Positions 41,347 to 50,324 of a stretch of DNA of 64,000 nt are shown here, one piece after another (position 1 is the first letter of the stretch; each line of letters opens with the position of its first letter). The notes below the pieces were generated by a model that was given only the letters and a program-made list of their open reading frames with translations, did not search any database and was not told the DNA's origin. This DNA is from Methyloceanibacter sp. wino2 (GTDB lineage: Bacteria; Pseudomonadota; Alphaproteobacteria; Rhizobiales; Methyloligellaceae): assembly GCF_003071365.1 (NCBI RefSeq), contig NZ_CP028960.1, positions 992,001 through 1,056,000 of the forward strand, in the 5' to 3' direction. The translations under genes and the position numbers were made by a program.

Positions 41347-41709
41347 CTAAACGTCATGGTCGACGCACCAATCGTGCAACGACTCCAAGATGCCGAGCGC
41401 CGAATGACCGAACGGCGTGAGTTCATAGGTCACGGCCACGGGCTTCGTGGCAATGACCTGCCGGCTCACGAGCCCGGTCTCTTCCATTTCCTTGAGACGT
41501 TCGGTGATCATCTTCTTGCTCGCGCCACCTAGTTCCCGCGACAACGCATTGAAGCGCGTCGGCCCCGCCTGCAGGTGCCAAAGGATCGAGGCCTTCCATT
41601 TTCCGCCGAGGATGCGCATGCCGCGCTCGACCGGACAGGGCTCGTTGCACTGTTTCGGCTCCGGGGAACTGGCTAGCGGCTCATCGCGCGCGGTGCGGCT
41701 GTCGGTCAC
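41347..41709 (-). CDS. HxlR-family transcriptional regulator
   Basis: This 120-residue winged-helix regulator (CNEPCPVERGMRILGGKWK, FNALSRELGGASKKMITERLKEMEETGLV, VAVTYELTPFG) has two cysteines near the N-terminus (CNEPC); CPVER is the position of the redox-sensing Cys in members such as YodB/HypR. GTG 41709 was chosen because GAGGA lies about 6 bases upstream; the frame is open to 41871. It is divergent from an Old Yellow Enzyme, a usual target of electrophile-sensing HxlR proteins. Confidence 0.87.
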   Translation of the reverse strand: MTDSRTARDEPLASSPEPKQCNEPCPVERGMRILGGKWKASILWHLQAGPTRFNALSRELGGASKKMITERLKEMEETGLVSRQVIATKPVAVTYELTPFGHSALGILESLHDWCVDHDV

Positions 41710-41773
41710 GGTCGATCCTCGGCAATCCTTGGGCACAGTCCAAATCAGCACTCTCGTTCCGGGAGCGCTCACT

Positions 41774-41810
41774 AGGTTACGATTTGTATACTGGTTGATT
41801 ATCGAAACCT
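41774..41810. promoter_or_regulatory. Inverted repeat, candidate HxlR operator
   Basis: AGGTTACGAT (41774-41783) and ATCGAAACCT (41801-41810) are inverted copies matching at nine of ten positions, with a 17-bp spacer that contains GTATAC (41786-41791). It lies in the intergenic region between the divergent regulator and OYE genes, where an operator is expected. Confidence 0.6.
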
Positions 41811-41898
41811 GCACGCCTACGTCAAGCGGCATTGCCCGCCCGCATTCCGCATTGGCGGGACCCGACATCACGCTGCGTATCAGGAGGCTGACAGAATC

Positions 41899-42987
41899 AT
41901 GGACCCGAAGCTTTTTAGCCCGCTCAAACTTGGCGACCTAACGCTCCCAAACCGGATCGTCATGGCGCCGCTGACACGAAACCGCGCCCTGCCCGACGGC
42001 GACGTGCCGCATGCGCTCAACGCCACCTACTACGCCCAGCGGGCGGGTGCGGGCCTGATCATCAGCGAGGGCACGCAGATCTCGCCCGAGGGCAAGGGCT
42101 ACATCCAGACGCCCGGAATCTATAGCGACGCGCAGGTCGCCGGCTGGAAGGCGGTGACTGCCGCCGTTCACGCGGCCGGCGGGCGGATATTCGCGCAGCT
42201 CTGGCACGTGGGACGCATTTCCCACGTAAGCCTGCTGCCTGACGGTCAAGTACCGGTCGCCCCCTCCCCCATCACGGCCAACAGCCAGACGTTTACCGCT
42301 TCCGGTTTCGCCGATGTCTCCGAGCCGCGCGCGCTCGAGACGGACGAGATCGCCCGCGTGGTCGCCGACTACCGCAAGGCTGCCGAGAACGCGAAGGCGG
42401 CCGGCTTCGATGGAATCGAGGTCCATGCCGCCAATGGCTATCTACTCGATCAGTTCCTGCGCGATGGGACGAACAAGCGCGACGACGCCTATGGCGGGAC
42501 GGCCGATAACCGCACGCGCTTCTTGGCCGAAGTCTTCGAGGCGGTCACGGGCGTCTTTCCGTCCAAGCGTGTCGGGGTGCGTTTCAGCCCGTTCTCCGGG
42601 TTCAACGACATCGCCGATAGCGATCCCGTCGCCACGTTCAGCGTGGCCATGGCCCGCGCGAACGATGCCGGGCTCGGCTACGTTCATCTCGTAGAAGGCC
42701 AAACGGGCGGTCCTCGTGAGTTTCCCGCGAACGCCATCGAGACGCTGCGCGCGAATTTCTCGGGCGCCTATATGGCGAACAACGGGTACGACCGAAAGAT
42801 GGCGATCGACGCCGTCGAGACGGGCACAGCGGATCTCGTCGCCTTCGGCTCCTTGTTCATCGCCAATCCGGATCTCGTCGAGCGCCTGCGCCTCGACGCG
42901 CCCCTCAATGCGCCTGATCCGCAGACCTTCTATGGCGGCGATGCGGCGGGGTACACCGACTATCCCTCGCTCGAGCAAGCCGCCTAG
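41899..42987 (+). CDS. Old Yellow Enzyme family ene-reductase
   Basis: This 362-residue FMN oxidoreductase is of the NemA/XenB type. Motifs are RIVMAPLTRNRA, LWHVGRISH, the substrate pair in VHAANGYLLDQFLRDGTNKR and GTADLVAFGSLFIANPDL. It reduces activated C=C bonds, nitro compounds or similar electrophiles using NAD(P)H. Pairing with the divergent HxlR regulator suggests induction by reactive electrophiles or quinones. Confidence 0.92.
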   Translation: MDPKLFSPLKLGDLTLPNRIVMAPLTRNRALPDGDVPHALNATYYAQRAGAGLIISEGTQISPEGKGYIQTPGIYSDAQVAGWKAVTAAVHAAGGRIFAQLWHVGRISHVSLLPDGQVPVAPSPITANSQTFTASGFADVSEPRALETDEIARVVADYRKAAENAKAAGFDGIEVHAANGYLLDQFLRDGTNKRDDAYGGTADNRTRFLAEVFEAVTGVFPSKRVGVRFSPFSGFNDIADSDPVATFSVAMARANDAGLGYVHLVEGQTGGPREFPANAIETLRANFSGAYMANNGYDRKMAIDAVETGTADLVAFGSLFIANPDLVERLRLDAPLNAPDPQTFYGGDAAGYTDYPSLEQAA

Positions 42988-43142
42988 ACCGATATGCCGA
43001 GCCGGAGAGAGGCAGGCACCAACTTGTGCCCGCCTCTCCCGCGCACCTTTGCCTCACCGCGCCGGTCGCCCCAATTCCCGAGCAAGCGCGAGCAAAACGC
43101 CTTAGAGTTGCGAAACTGCAAGCAACCGGCGTGAGGCGAACC

Positions 43143-43760
43143 ATGGCTTGGTACGATTGGGTCCTCTGGCTTGGCATCCTCTATATGTTCCTCGGGACGG
43201 ATTTCACGCTGAACTGGCTCACGGGCATCGCCTATGGGCGCCGCATCGACAAGAACTCTCCGAACTTCGTCACGCGCCTTTATTACCGGGTCTGGGCCTC
43301 CGCGGATCCCAATGCGCGAGCTGACCGTGTGGACGGCCCAAAGAGCGTGCCCGCGCCATGGGTTACGGCGCTATGCGCCACAAATGCCCTCGCGACCTGC
43401 CTGATCGAGCTCCTTCTTCTCTACGGAATGTTGCAGGACCCACGGCCGGGCTACGTGACCATGGCCGCCTTTGCCTTTCTTCTGCGGGCAGAGATCGAGA
43501 TCATCTATGGCTCCCAGCTGATCTGGGGTCCGGCGAGACTCCGCGGCGGACCGCTCGCCAACTACCTGATCATCGGCCTCGTCCCCCAGGTCCTGATTCC
43601 TTGTCTCGCGGCCATGCGCTTCTCGGGGCTCGGCCTCACACCGCTGTCGCTTGCGATCTTCGTCGGCATCCCCGTGGCGATTCTCGTATGGACTTGGATC
43701 GTCTACCGCCACGACCCGGTGCCGGCTCTGGACGAGGCGGCGCCCGGCCCGGCGGAGTGA
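43143..43760 (+). CDS. Membrane protein of unknown function
   Basis: This 205-residue protein from ATG 43143 has about five hydrophobic segments (VLWLGILYMFLGTDFTLNWL, ALATCLIELLLLYGML, MAAFAFLLRAEIEIIYG, YLIIGLVPQVLIPCLAAM, LAIFVGIPVAILVWTWIVY). I recognise no family. It follows the OYE by 155 bp with no shared operon signal. Confidence 0.65.
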   Translation: MAWYDWVLWLGILYMFLGTDFTLNWLTGIAYGRRIDKNSPNFVTRLYYRVWASADPNARADRVDGPKSVPAPWVTALCATNALATCLIELLLLYGMLQDPRPGYVTMAAFAFLLRAEIEIIYGSQLIWGPARLRGGPLANYLIIGLVPQVLIPCLAAMRFSGLGLTPLSLAIFVGIPVAILVWTWIVYRHDPVPALDEAAPGPAE

Positions 43761-43864
43761 GGGGCCGCCGGCGCCCACAATTTCGGCGCGGTCTTGGCTA
43801 GACTGCTGTGCATCTTACCGGCCTCAAGGAATCGGCCTTGAGGAAAGGTTTTGGAGCGGTCGGC

Positions 43865-44719
43865 ATGCGGATTGGACCTTTGCGCTTCTGGACGAGCTTG
43901 CTCGGCATCGCGTTCCTTTGCCTTGCCGGGGCAAGCACCGCGTTCGCGGAGGCCGCACCCAGTGACAACGAGATCCAGGCTTCGTACCGGGTCGGCGTGG
44001 CGTCGATCGATCTCGGCACGTTCGATCTGACGGCGAACGTCGGCCGCAAGGATTACACCCTCAAGGCAAGAGGCGAGTTCTCGATCCTCGCGGGGCTTCT
44101 CTACAGAGCCAAGGGAAAGGCACAGAGCAACGGCAAGCTCCTCGATGCGACGCCCGCGCCGCAACAGTTCGACTTCTCCTACGCCGACAGCAACAAGAAG
44201 CAGGCGCTGCAGATCGACTTCAATGGAACAGCTCGTCCCGCTGTGACACGAACGCCGAAGAAGCGGCGCGACAAGAAGGCCGTGCCTCTTTCGGACGAGC
44301 AGCTTCGCAACGTGCTCGATCCGCTGACGGCCGCATTCCTATCCGTTCACGCCAGCGTGCCTCCCGGGGACCTCGCGGTCTGCAATCAGACCCTGCGGGT
44401 GTTCGACGGCAAGCAGCTCTTTGAACTGGCTCTCACACCGAAGCGCACCGAACAGCTCGGGCCGAAGGCTGCCGGAGACATTCCGGCCGCGGCGGTGTGC
44501 GCGGTCCGCTACCAGCCGATCGGCGGCCACCGTCCCGAGAGTTCGGCTGTGAGCTTCCTGCAGGAAACCGAGGGCATCGAGGCCTGGCTGGTGCCGGTCC
44601 CGGGAACGGAGATGTTTGTGCCCTATAAGGTCGTTGTGCCCACGTCGTGGGGAGACGGCATGGTGAAGCTCACCGGGCTGAAGACCGAGCCCGCCGCGCG
44701 CCGTGCCAGCGCGCGCTAG
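43865..44719 (+). CDS. DUF3108 periplasmic protein
   Basis: This 284-residue protein has a signal peptide (LLGIAFLCLAGASTAFA) and a DUF3108 domain (IQASYRVGVASIDLGTFDLT, YTLKARGEFSILAGLLYRAKG, QFDFSYADSNKKQALQIDF). The predicted structure is all beta, like a lipid-carrier or LolA-like fold, but the role is unknown. GGAG lies 9 bases before the ATG at 43865. It overlaps convergent gshA by 4 bp. Confidence 0.8.
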   Translation: MRIGPLRFWTSLLGIAFLCLAGASTAFAEAAPSDNEIQASYRVGVASIDLGTFDLTANVGRKDYTLKARGEFSILAGLLYRAKGKAQSNGKLLDATPAPQQFDFSYADSNKKQALQIDFNGTARPAVTRTPKKRRDKKAVPLSDEQLRNVLDPLTAAFLSVHASVPPGDLAVCNQTLRVFDGKQLFELALTPKRTEQLGPKAAGDIPAAAVCAVRYQPIGGHRPESSAVSFLQETEGIEAWLVPVPGTEMFVPYKVVVPTSWGDGMVKLTGLKTEPAARRASAR

Positions 44720-46098
44720 AGCGCCTCGCTCTCGAACAGCCTGTCGATATTGCCCTTCCAAGGCCCTTCATAGGCGGCGATGAGGCGGTCCGACTCCGTC
44801 CGGCCGGTCTCGACGATCTCCATAAGGGGGCGGAGCATGTGCGTCTCGTCCTGGCCCTTGTCGTTGCGTTGGGCCCGCCGCAGAAGGCCGCCCTCCGCCA
44901 GCGCCAGAACCTCGCGGGCAAGCTCCCGCAAGGTGCGGCCCCGGAATGGCGTGGCCAATCCTGTGCGCGGCACGGCGAGGCGCATCTCGTTGCGCTCCTC
45001 CTGCGTCCAGCTCGCGATCAGCGAGGCGGCGCCGTCCAGCGCGGTCGTGTCGTAGAGCAGCCCCGCCCACAGGGCCGGCAGCCCCAGGAGGAGACCGAAC
45101 GGTCCGGCATCGGCACCGCGCATCTCGAGAAACTTCTTGAGACGCACCTCCGGGAAGAGCGTCGTGAGGTGATCGGCCCAATCGTCGATGGTGGGACGCA
45201 GTCCCGGCAGCGCTTCCAACTTGCCGCTCAGAAAATCGCGGAACGAGGCACCGGCGACATCGACATAGCGCCCGTCGCGATAGACGAAATACATCGGTAC
45301 ATCGAGCGCGTAGTCCACGTAGCGCTCGAAGCCCATGCCGTCGTCGAAGGCGAAGGGGAGCCCACCAGTTCTATCGGGATCGGTGTCTTGCCACATCTGC
45401 GCGCGATAGGACTGAAAGCCATTCAGCTTCCCTTCCGTAAAGGGCGAACTCGCGAACAGCGCGGTCGCGATGGGCTGGAGGGCAAGGCCGACCCGCAGCT
45501 TGCGCACCATGTCCGCTTCGTCGCTGAAGTCCATGTTCACCTGCACGGTCGCCGTGCGGAACATCATGTCGAGACCATGGCTCCCGCGCTTGGGCATGTA
45601 CTGCATCATGATGCGGTAACGGTCCTTCGGCATCACGGGAATCTCGCCCAGCGTCCACTTGGGCGAGAAACCGAGCCCGAGAAAGCCGATACCCAGCTGA
45701 TGCGCGACGGAACCGACTTGGCTCAGATGCTGGCGGAGTTCGGCTTCGGTATCGTGGATCGTCTTCAACGGTGCGCCGGACAGTTCCAGCTGTCCGCCGG
45801 GCTCGAGGCTAATCGATCCGCCGATGGGGCAATCCGAGCACGACAGCGCGATGATCTTGCCGTTCTCCCGGACCGCGTCCCAGCCGAAACAGTTGTGGTG
45901 GGCTTCCAAGAGCGCGCCGATGCCGCGGGGGCCTTCATAGGGGACCGGCGAATTGTCCGTAACATTGAAGACGAACTTCTCGTGCTCGGTGCCGATGCGC
46001 CATTCGGACTGCGGCTTACACCCCGACTCCAAATACCCGACGAGTTCATCGCGCGACTCGATGATGAGGCTCTCGGGCCCGTCCACGCGTGTCGACAT
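44716..46098 (-). CDS. gshA: Glutamate-cysteine ligase (plant/alphaproteobacterial type)
   Basis: This 460-residue enzyme of the GCS2 (plant-like) type does the first step of glutathione synthesis. Motifs are WRIGTEHEKFVF, SLEPGGQLELSG, FLGLGFSPKW, MMFRTATVQVNMDF and FASSPFTEGKLNG. The ATG at 46098 has GGAG 10 bases upstream. In related genomes rsmE and gshA are neighbours; here the cyo operon lies between them. Confidence 0.93.
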   Translation of the reverse strand: MSTRVDGPESLIIESRDELVGYLESGCKPQSEWRIGTEHEKFVFNVTDNSPVPYEGPRGIGALLEAHHNCFGWDAVRENGKIIALSCSDCPIGGSISLEPGGQLELSGAPLKTIHDTEAELRQHLSQVGSVAHQLGIGFLGLGFSPKWTLGEIPVMPKDRYRIMMQYMPKRGSHGLDMMFRTATVQVNMDFSDEADMVRKLRVGLALQPIATALFASSPFTEGKLNGFQSYRAQMWQDTDPDRTGGLPFAFDDGMGFERYVDYALDVPMYFVYRDGRYVDVAGASFRDFLSGKLEALPGLRPTIDDWADHLTTLFPEVRLKKFLEMRGADAGPFGLLLGLPALWAGLLYDTTALDGAASLIASWTQEERNEMRLAVPRTGLATPFRGRTLRELAREVLALAEGGLLRRAQRNDKGQDETHMLRPLMEIVETGRTESDRLIAAYEGPWKGNIDRLFESEAL

Positions 46099-46159
46099 GT
46101 GAGGAGAACTCCGCTTGGGTCGTTTGGAATAAGAAAGCCGATGGGCGATGCGCACCGGC

Positions 46160-46205
46160 GCGCCCCGGGGGGCGCGAACAAATCACTCTATTGCGGGCCA
46201 GTATA
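46160..46205 (-). promoter_or_regulatory. Possible gshA promoter and leader hairpin
   Basis: On the minus strand TATACT (46205-46200) could be a -10 box, with a weak TTGCCG (46230-46225) 19 bp upstream. The leader contains a short GC hairpin, arms GCGCCCC (46160-46166) and GGGGCGC (46169-46175). Confidence 0.3.
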
Positions 46206-46300
46206 TCGTACGGAGCGACCGGCGCGGCAAGAGACAGTTGCATGCCATAACAAAGCGTTGATCGGCGCTGCGCCGGAGGGTCAAACCGCCCAATGCGGGC

Positions 46301-46621
46301 TCAGACCATCATGCGATGGTACAGATCGAACATGATCCAGAGGCTGCCGCCCACCATGATGAAGATCAGGACGAGCGCGAAAGCCAGCGCTACGAGATTC
46401 TCGCGCGGGGTCGTCTTCAAATCGATGTGCAGGAAGAATGACAAATGCACCAGGATCTGCACCACGGCGAGCGCCGCAATGATGATCAGCGTGGTCTCGC
46501 GTGGGAGCACGCCCGTCGCCGCAAGACCGAAGGCTATGACCGTCAGGATCACGGCCAACGCGAGCCCGATCAGATAGGGCTTGATGGTACGCTCGATCTG
46601 AAGCCCCGACTTGATCTCCAT
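46301..46621 (-). CDS. cyoD: Cytochrome bo3 ubiquinol oxidase subunit IV
   Basis: This 106-residue protein has three membrane helices (YLIGLALAVILTVIAFGLA, TLIIIAALAVVQILVHLSFFLHID, LVALAFALVLIFIMVGGSLWIM). The HLSFFLHID motif is typical of CyoD. The ATG overlaps the cyoC stop (ATGA). Confidence 0.92.
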   Translation of the reverse strand: MEIKSGLQIERTIKPYLIGLALAVILTVIAFGLAATGVLPRETTLIIIAALAVVQILVHLSFFLHIDLKTTPRENLVALAFALVLIFIMVGGSLWIMFDLYHRMMV

Positions 46622-47220
46622 CACAGCACCCCCGGCAAATAGACGACGGAGAAGATCACGACCCAGATAATGTCGAGGAAGTGCCAGAACAGGCCGAGCC
46701 GCATGAAGCGCGAGGCGACCGGCGCCGTGAGGCCTTTGAAGAACACCTGAGCGAACATCACAACGATCCACACGAGGCCCACACTGACGTGGAAGCCATG
46801 GGTGCCGACGAGCGTGAAGAAGGCCGACAGGAAACCGCTGCGGTCCGGTCCCGCCCCTTGCGCGATCATGCCGGTGAACTCGCCGATCTCCAGAAAGATG
46901 AAGCCCGCGCCCAAGAGGAAGGTGATGGCGAGCCAGAGCAGCACCTTGCCCCGGTCGCCGGCCGAGAGCGCGACGGCTGCCACGCCGAACGTCGTACTGC
47001 TCAAGAGCAGTAGCGCCGTCTCGGCCGCGGCTCTATCGAGTTCGAATACGTCCTTGGGCGTCGGCCCGCCGGCCGCATTGCCGACCATGACGAGATAGGT
47101 GGCAAAGAGGCAGGCGAAGATGACGGCGTCGCTCATCAGATAGAGCCAGAAGCCGAAATCCTTCTCCTCGTAGCGCTCCGCGTCACGCGGGCTGATCGTC
47201 ATGCTGGCGACACTACTCAT
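46621..47220 (-). CDS. cyoC: Cytochrome bo3 ubiquinol oxidase subunit III
   Basis: This 199-residue five-helix subunit III has GFWLYLMSDAVIFACLFATY, FFTLVGTHGFHVSVGLVW and FWHFLDIIWVVIFSVVYL. It is shorter than CtaE, as is normal for quinol oxidases. ATG overlaps the cyoB stop (ATGA). Confidence 0.94.
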   Translation of the reverse strand: MSSVASMTISPRDAERYEEKDFGFWLYLMSDAVIFACLFATYLVMVGNAAGGPTPKDVFELDRAAAETALLLLSSTTFGVAAVALSAGDRGKVLLWLAITFLLGAGFIFLEIGEFTGMIAQGAGPDRSGFLSAFFTLVGTHGFHVSVGLVWIVVMFAQVFFKGLTAPVASRFMRLGLFWHFLDIIWVVIFSVVYLPGVL

Positions 47221-49256
47221 TCGGCGGGCTCCGGCGCGGCGTTGCCGGCAAAGCCGGGCTCGTCCGCCATTTCGTTCTTCGGGGCTTTGGCGAGCTGGGC
47301 GAAGCGCTCGTCTTCGATAGCCTTCACCTCGCTGGCCGTCATGATGAACTCATCGTCGTCGTCGGAGGCGCGGTAGATGATTGTGCCGGCGATCACGACG
47401 AGCGCCAGAAGCGCCAGCCACCACATCCACCAGATCGCGGCGAAGCCGAACACGCCGCCCGCGACGCCGATCACGACGCCGGCATAGGTGTTCTTCGGCA
47501 TGACGATGTCTTCGTATTCGGCCGGGCGCTCATAGGCGACGCCGCGCTGTTTCATGTCCCACCAGGCGTCCCGGCTCTCCACCTTGGGTACGACCGCGAA
47601 ATTGTAGGGCGCCGCCGGGGACGACGTGGCCCATTCGAGGGAACGGCCGTTCCAGGGATCGCCGGTGAGATCGAGCGCCTGGTTGCGCTCACGAATGCTG
47701 ACGACGAGTTGCACGCCGAGACAGATCATACCGAGCATGATGATGAAGGCGCCGACCCAAGCCACGATGAGATGGGGCTGCCAAGCCGCGATGTCGTAGT
47801 GCTCCATGCGGCGGGGCATGCCGAGCATGCCGAGCACGTAGAGCGGCATGAAGGCGACATAGAAGCCGATGATCCAGCACCAGAAGGCGCGCGTGCCCCA
47901 TTTCTCGTTGAGCTTGAAGCCGAAGGCTTTGGGGAACCAGTACATGTAGCCGGCGAGATAGCCGAACAGCACGCCCGGAATGATCATGTTGTGGAAGTGC
48001 GCGACCAGGAACGTCGTGTTGTGCATCATGTAGTCGATCGGCGGCAGCGCCAGCAGCACGCCCGACAGGCCGCCGATGACGAAGGTCACCAGAAACCCGA
48101 TGGTGAAAAGCATCGGCGGTTTGAAGATGATGCGGCCGCGATACATGGTCAGCAGCCAGTCGAACACCTTCACGCCCGTGGGCACCGAGATGATCGTGGT
48201 CATCGTTCCGAAGAACGAGTTGACCTTGGCGCTCGATCCCATGGTGAAGAAGTGATGCAGCCACACCGTGAAGGACAGGAGGCCGATGGCGCAGGTGGCG
48301 AGCACGAGCGAGATGTAGCCGAACAGGCGCTTCTGGCTGAAGGTCGAGACCACCTCGGAGAACACGCCGAAGGCGGGAAGGATGAGGATGTAGACCTCCG
48401 GATGACCCCACAACCAAAACAGGTTGATGTAGTTCATCATGTTCCCGCCCATGGCGTTCGTGAAGAAGTGGAACCCGAAGTTCCGGTCGAGAATCAGCAT
48501 GGCGCAGGCCACGGTGAGCGCGGGGAACGCAAAGATGATTAGGACCGACGTGATGAGCATGGTCCACGTAAAGAGCGGCAGGCGGAACATCGTCATGCCG
48601 GGCGCGCGGTTTTTGATGATCGTCACCAAGAAATTGATGCCCGTCATCGTGGTGCCGAAGCCCGCGACGAACACCATCCAAAGCCAGTAATCGACGCCGA
48701 CGCCCGGCGTGTATTCAACCCCCGAATACGGTGGATAGCCCGTCCAACCCGCGGTGGAGAACTTGCCGACGACCAGCGAGATCAGCATGAGGCCCGCGCC
48801 GGCCGTGGTGAGCCACAGGCTAACGGAGTTCATGAAGGGGAACGCTACGTCCCGCGACCCGATCTGCTGTGGCACGATGAGATTGGCCAGCCCCGACAGG
48901 AACGGCATGGCCATGAAGAAAATCATGATCGTGCCGTGCGACGAGAATATCTGATCGAAATGGTCCGGCGGCAGATAGCCGTCGCTGTTGTAGGCGACGG
49001 CCTGCTGACTTCTCATCATCGCCGCGTCGACGAAGCCGCGCAGGAGCATGACGAGCGCGAGCATGATGTACATGATGCCGATCTTCTTGTGATCGACGCT
49101 CGACACCCACTGGGTCATCACCATGCGCCAAGCGCCGAAATAGGTAATGGCCCCGGCGACCGCGAGTCCGCCGAGTACGGTCACCGCGGCGCCGGACGCG
49201 GCGACGGCGCTGTAGAACGGCAGGGAATCGATTGTCAGTCGTCCGAAGATATCCAC
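47217..49256 (-). CDS. cyoB: Cytochrome bo3 ubiquinol oxidase subunit I
   Basis: This 679-residue heme-copper oxidase core has extra N- and C-terminal helices compared with CtaD. Ligand motifs are SSHGTIMIFFMAMPFL, WGHPEVYILILPAFG, WLHHFFTMG and LVAHFHNMIIPG. The C-terminus extends with a charged tail (SDDDDEFIM). GTG 49256 was chosen because it begins 4 bp after the cyoA stop and gives the usual CyoB N-terminus. Confidence 0.95.
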   Translation of the reverse strand: MDIFGRLTIDSLPFYSAVAASGAAVTVLGGLAVAGAITYFGAWRMVMTQWVSSVDHKKIGIMYIMLALVMLLRGFVDAAMMRSQQAVAYNSDGYLPPDHFDQIFSSHGTIMIFFMAMPFLSGLANLIVPQQIGSRDVAFPFMNSVSLWLTTAGAGLMLISLVVGKFSTAGWTGYPPYSGVEYTPGVGVDYWLWMVFVAGFGTTMTGINFLVTIIKNRAPGMTMFRLPLFTWTMLITSVLIIFAFPALTVACAMLILDRNFGFHFFTNAMGGNMMNYINLFWLWGHPEVYILILPAFGVFSEVVSTFSQKRLFGYISLVLATCAIGLLSFTVWLHHFFTMGSSAKVNSFFGTMTTIISVPTGVKVFDWLLTMYRGRIIFKPPMLFTIGFLVTFVIGGLSGVLLALPPIDYMMHNTTFLVAHFHNMIIPGVLFGYLAGYMYWFPKAFGFKLNEKWGTRAFWCWIIGFYVAFMPLYVLGMLGMPRRMEHYDIAAWQPHLIVAWVGAFIIMLGMICLGVQLVVSIRERNQALDLTGDPWNGRSLEWATSSPAAPYNFAVVPKVESRDAWWDMKQRGVAYERPAEYEDIVMPKNTYAGVVIGVAGGVFGFAAIWWMWWLALLALVVIAGTIIYRASDDDDEFIMTASEVKAIEDERFAQLAKAPKNEMADEPGFAGNAAPEPAE

Positions 49257-49260
49257 TGAT

Positions 49261-50181
49261 CTATTCCGTCGTTTCGGCTTGCGAGTGATGCGGCATGCGG
49301 TCCATGTCGCCATGGGACCATTTGGCGATGATCTTGTCGAACAGTCCCGGCTCCACGCCCGAATAGTAGGTCACCGGCACCTTCTCGCTGGGCTTCGCCA
49401 GCGCATCGTACGTGGCCGCGTCGAGAGATTTGCCCTCTTGCTTCACCTTCTCCACCCAGGCATCGAAATCCTCTTTCGACTGCGCGTGGGTCTGGAACTG
49501 CTGATCGGCGAACCCGGTGCCGCTGTATTGGACATTGCGGCCCCAGAACGTGCCCTTCTCGTCGGCGAGCAGGTTGAGCCGCGTCTGCATGCCGGCCATC
49601 GCATAGATCTGTCCACCAAGCTTCGGGATCACGAGCGAGTTCATGACGGTGTCGGAGGTGATCGTGAGGCTAACGGGCGTACCAACCGGCATGGCCAGCT
49701 CGTTCACCACGGCGATGTCCTGCTCGGGATAAACGAACAGCCACTTCCAGTCCTGGGCGATGGCCTGCACCTGAAGCGGCTTCACGCTCGGATCGATCTC
49801 CGTGTAGGGATCGAGCTTGTACGTGTACTCCCAAAGATGGAAGGCCAGCCAGACGACGATCGCGGCCGGAATGCTCCAAACAATGATCTCGGCAGGCCAA
49901 TAGAAATCGAAGTTGGGCGTGTACCGTGCTTTCCGGTTTGTTCCGCGATAGCGCACCGTGAACCACGCCGCCATGATGAAGACCGGAACGATCACGATCA
50001 TCATGATGGCGGTTGCTTTGAAAAGGAGACCGCGCTCGGTCAGCGCGATGGGCCCTTTGGGGTCGAGCGTCGGCCCGTCGGCCACACCGCAGCCCGCGCA
50101 CAGCACCGTCAGCCCCACGATGGCGATCGCGGCCGTTGCACGGGTGGTCCATCGAAGTGAGCGTGCGTGTCTGACGATCAT
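49261..50181 (-). CDS. cyoA: Cytochrome bo3 ubiquinol oxidase subunit II
   Basis: This 306-residue lipoprotein (signal then LCAGC) has two helices and a cupredoxin domain without CuA ligands, so it is a quinol oxidase subunit. Motifs are WSIPAAIVVWLAFHLWEYT, AIAQDWKWLFVYPEQ, LVIPKLGGQIYAMAGMQT and SGTGFADQQF. The start at ATG 50181 has GAAGGA directly against it; the frame is open to 50226. Confidence 0.94.
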   Translation of the reverse strand: MIVRHARSLRWTTRATAAIAIVGLTVLCAGCGVADGPTLDPKGPIALTERGLLFKATAIMMIVIVPVFIMAAWFTVRYRGTNRKARYTPNFDFYWPAEIIVWSIPAAIVVWLAFHLWEYTYKLDPYTEIDPSVKPLQVQAIAQDWKWLFVYPEQDIAVVNELAMPVGTPVSLTITSDTVMNSLVIPKLGGQIYAMAGMQTRLNLLADEKGTFWGRNVQYSGTGFADQQFQTHAQSKEDFDAWVEKVKQEGKSLDAATYDALAKPSEKVPVTYYSGVEPGLFDKIIAKWSHGDMDRMPHHSQAETTE

Positions 50182-50324
50182 TCCTTCGCTGCTTCGATTC
50201 TCAGGCGATACGGCAAGGCTGCGCAAGATCGTAATGACTTGCGGCCACTATTGCGAGGATAGACCACGCTTGGTGCACAACCTGTGACAATCGAGTCACA
50301 GAGTTTTATCGAATTGCAAACAGC

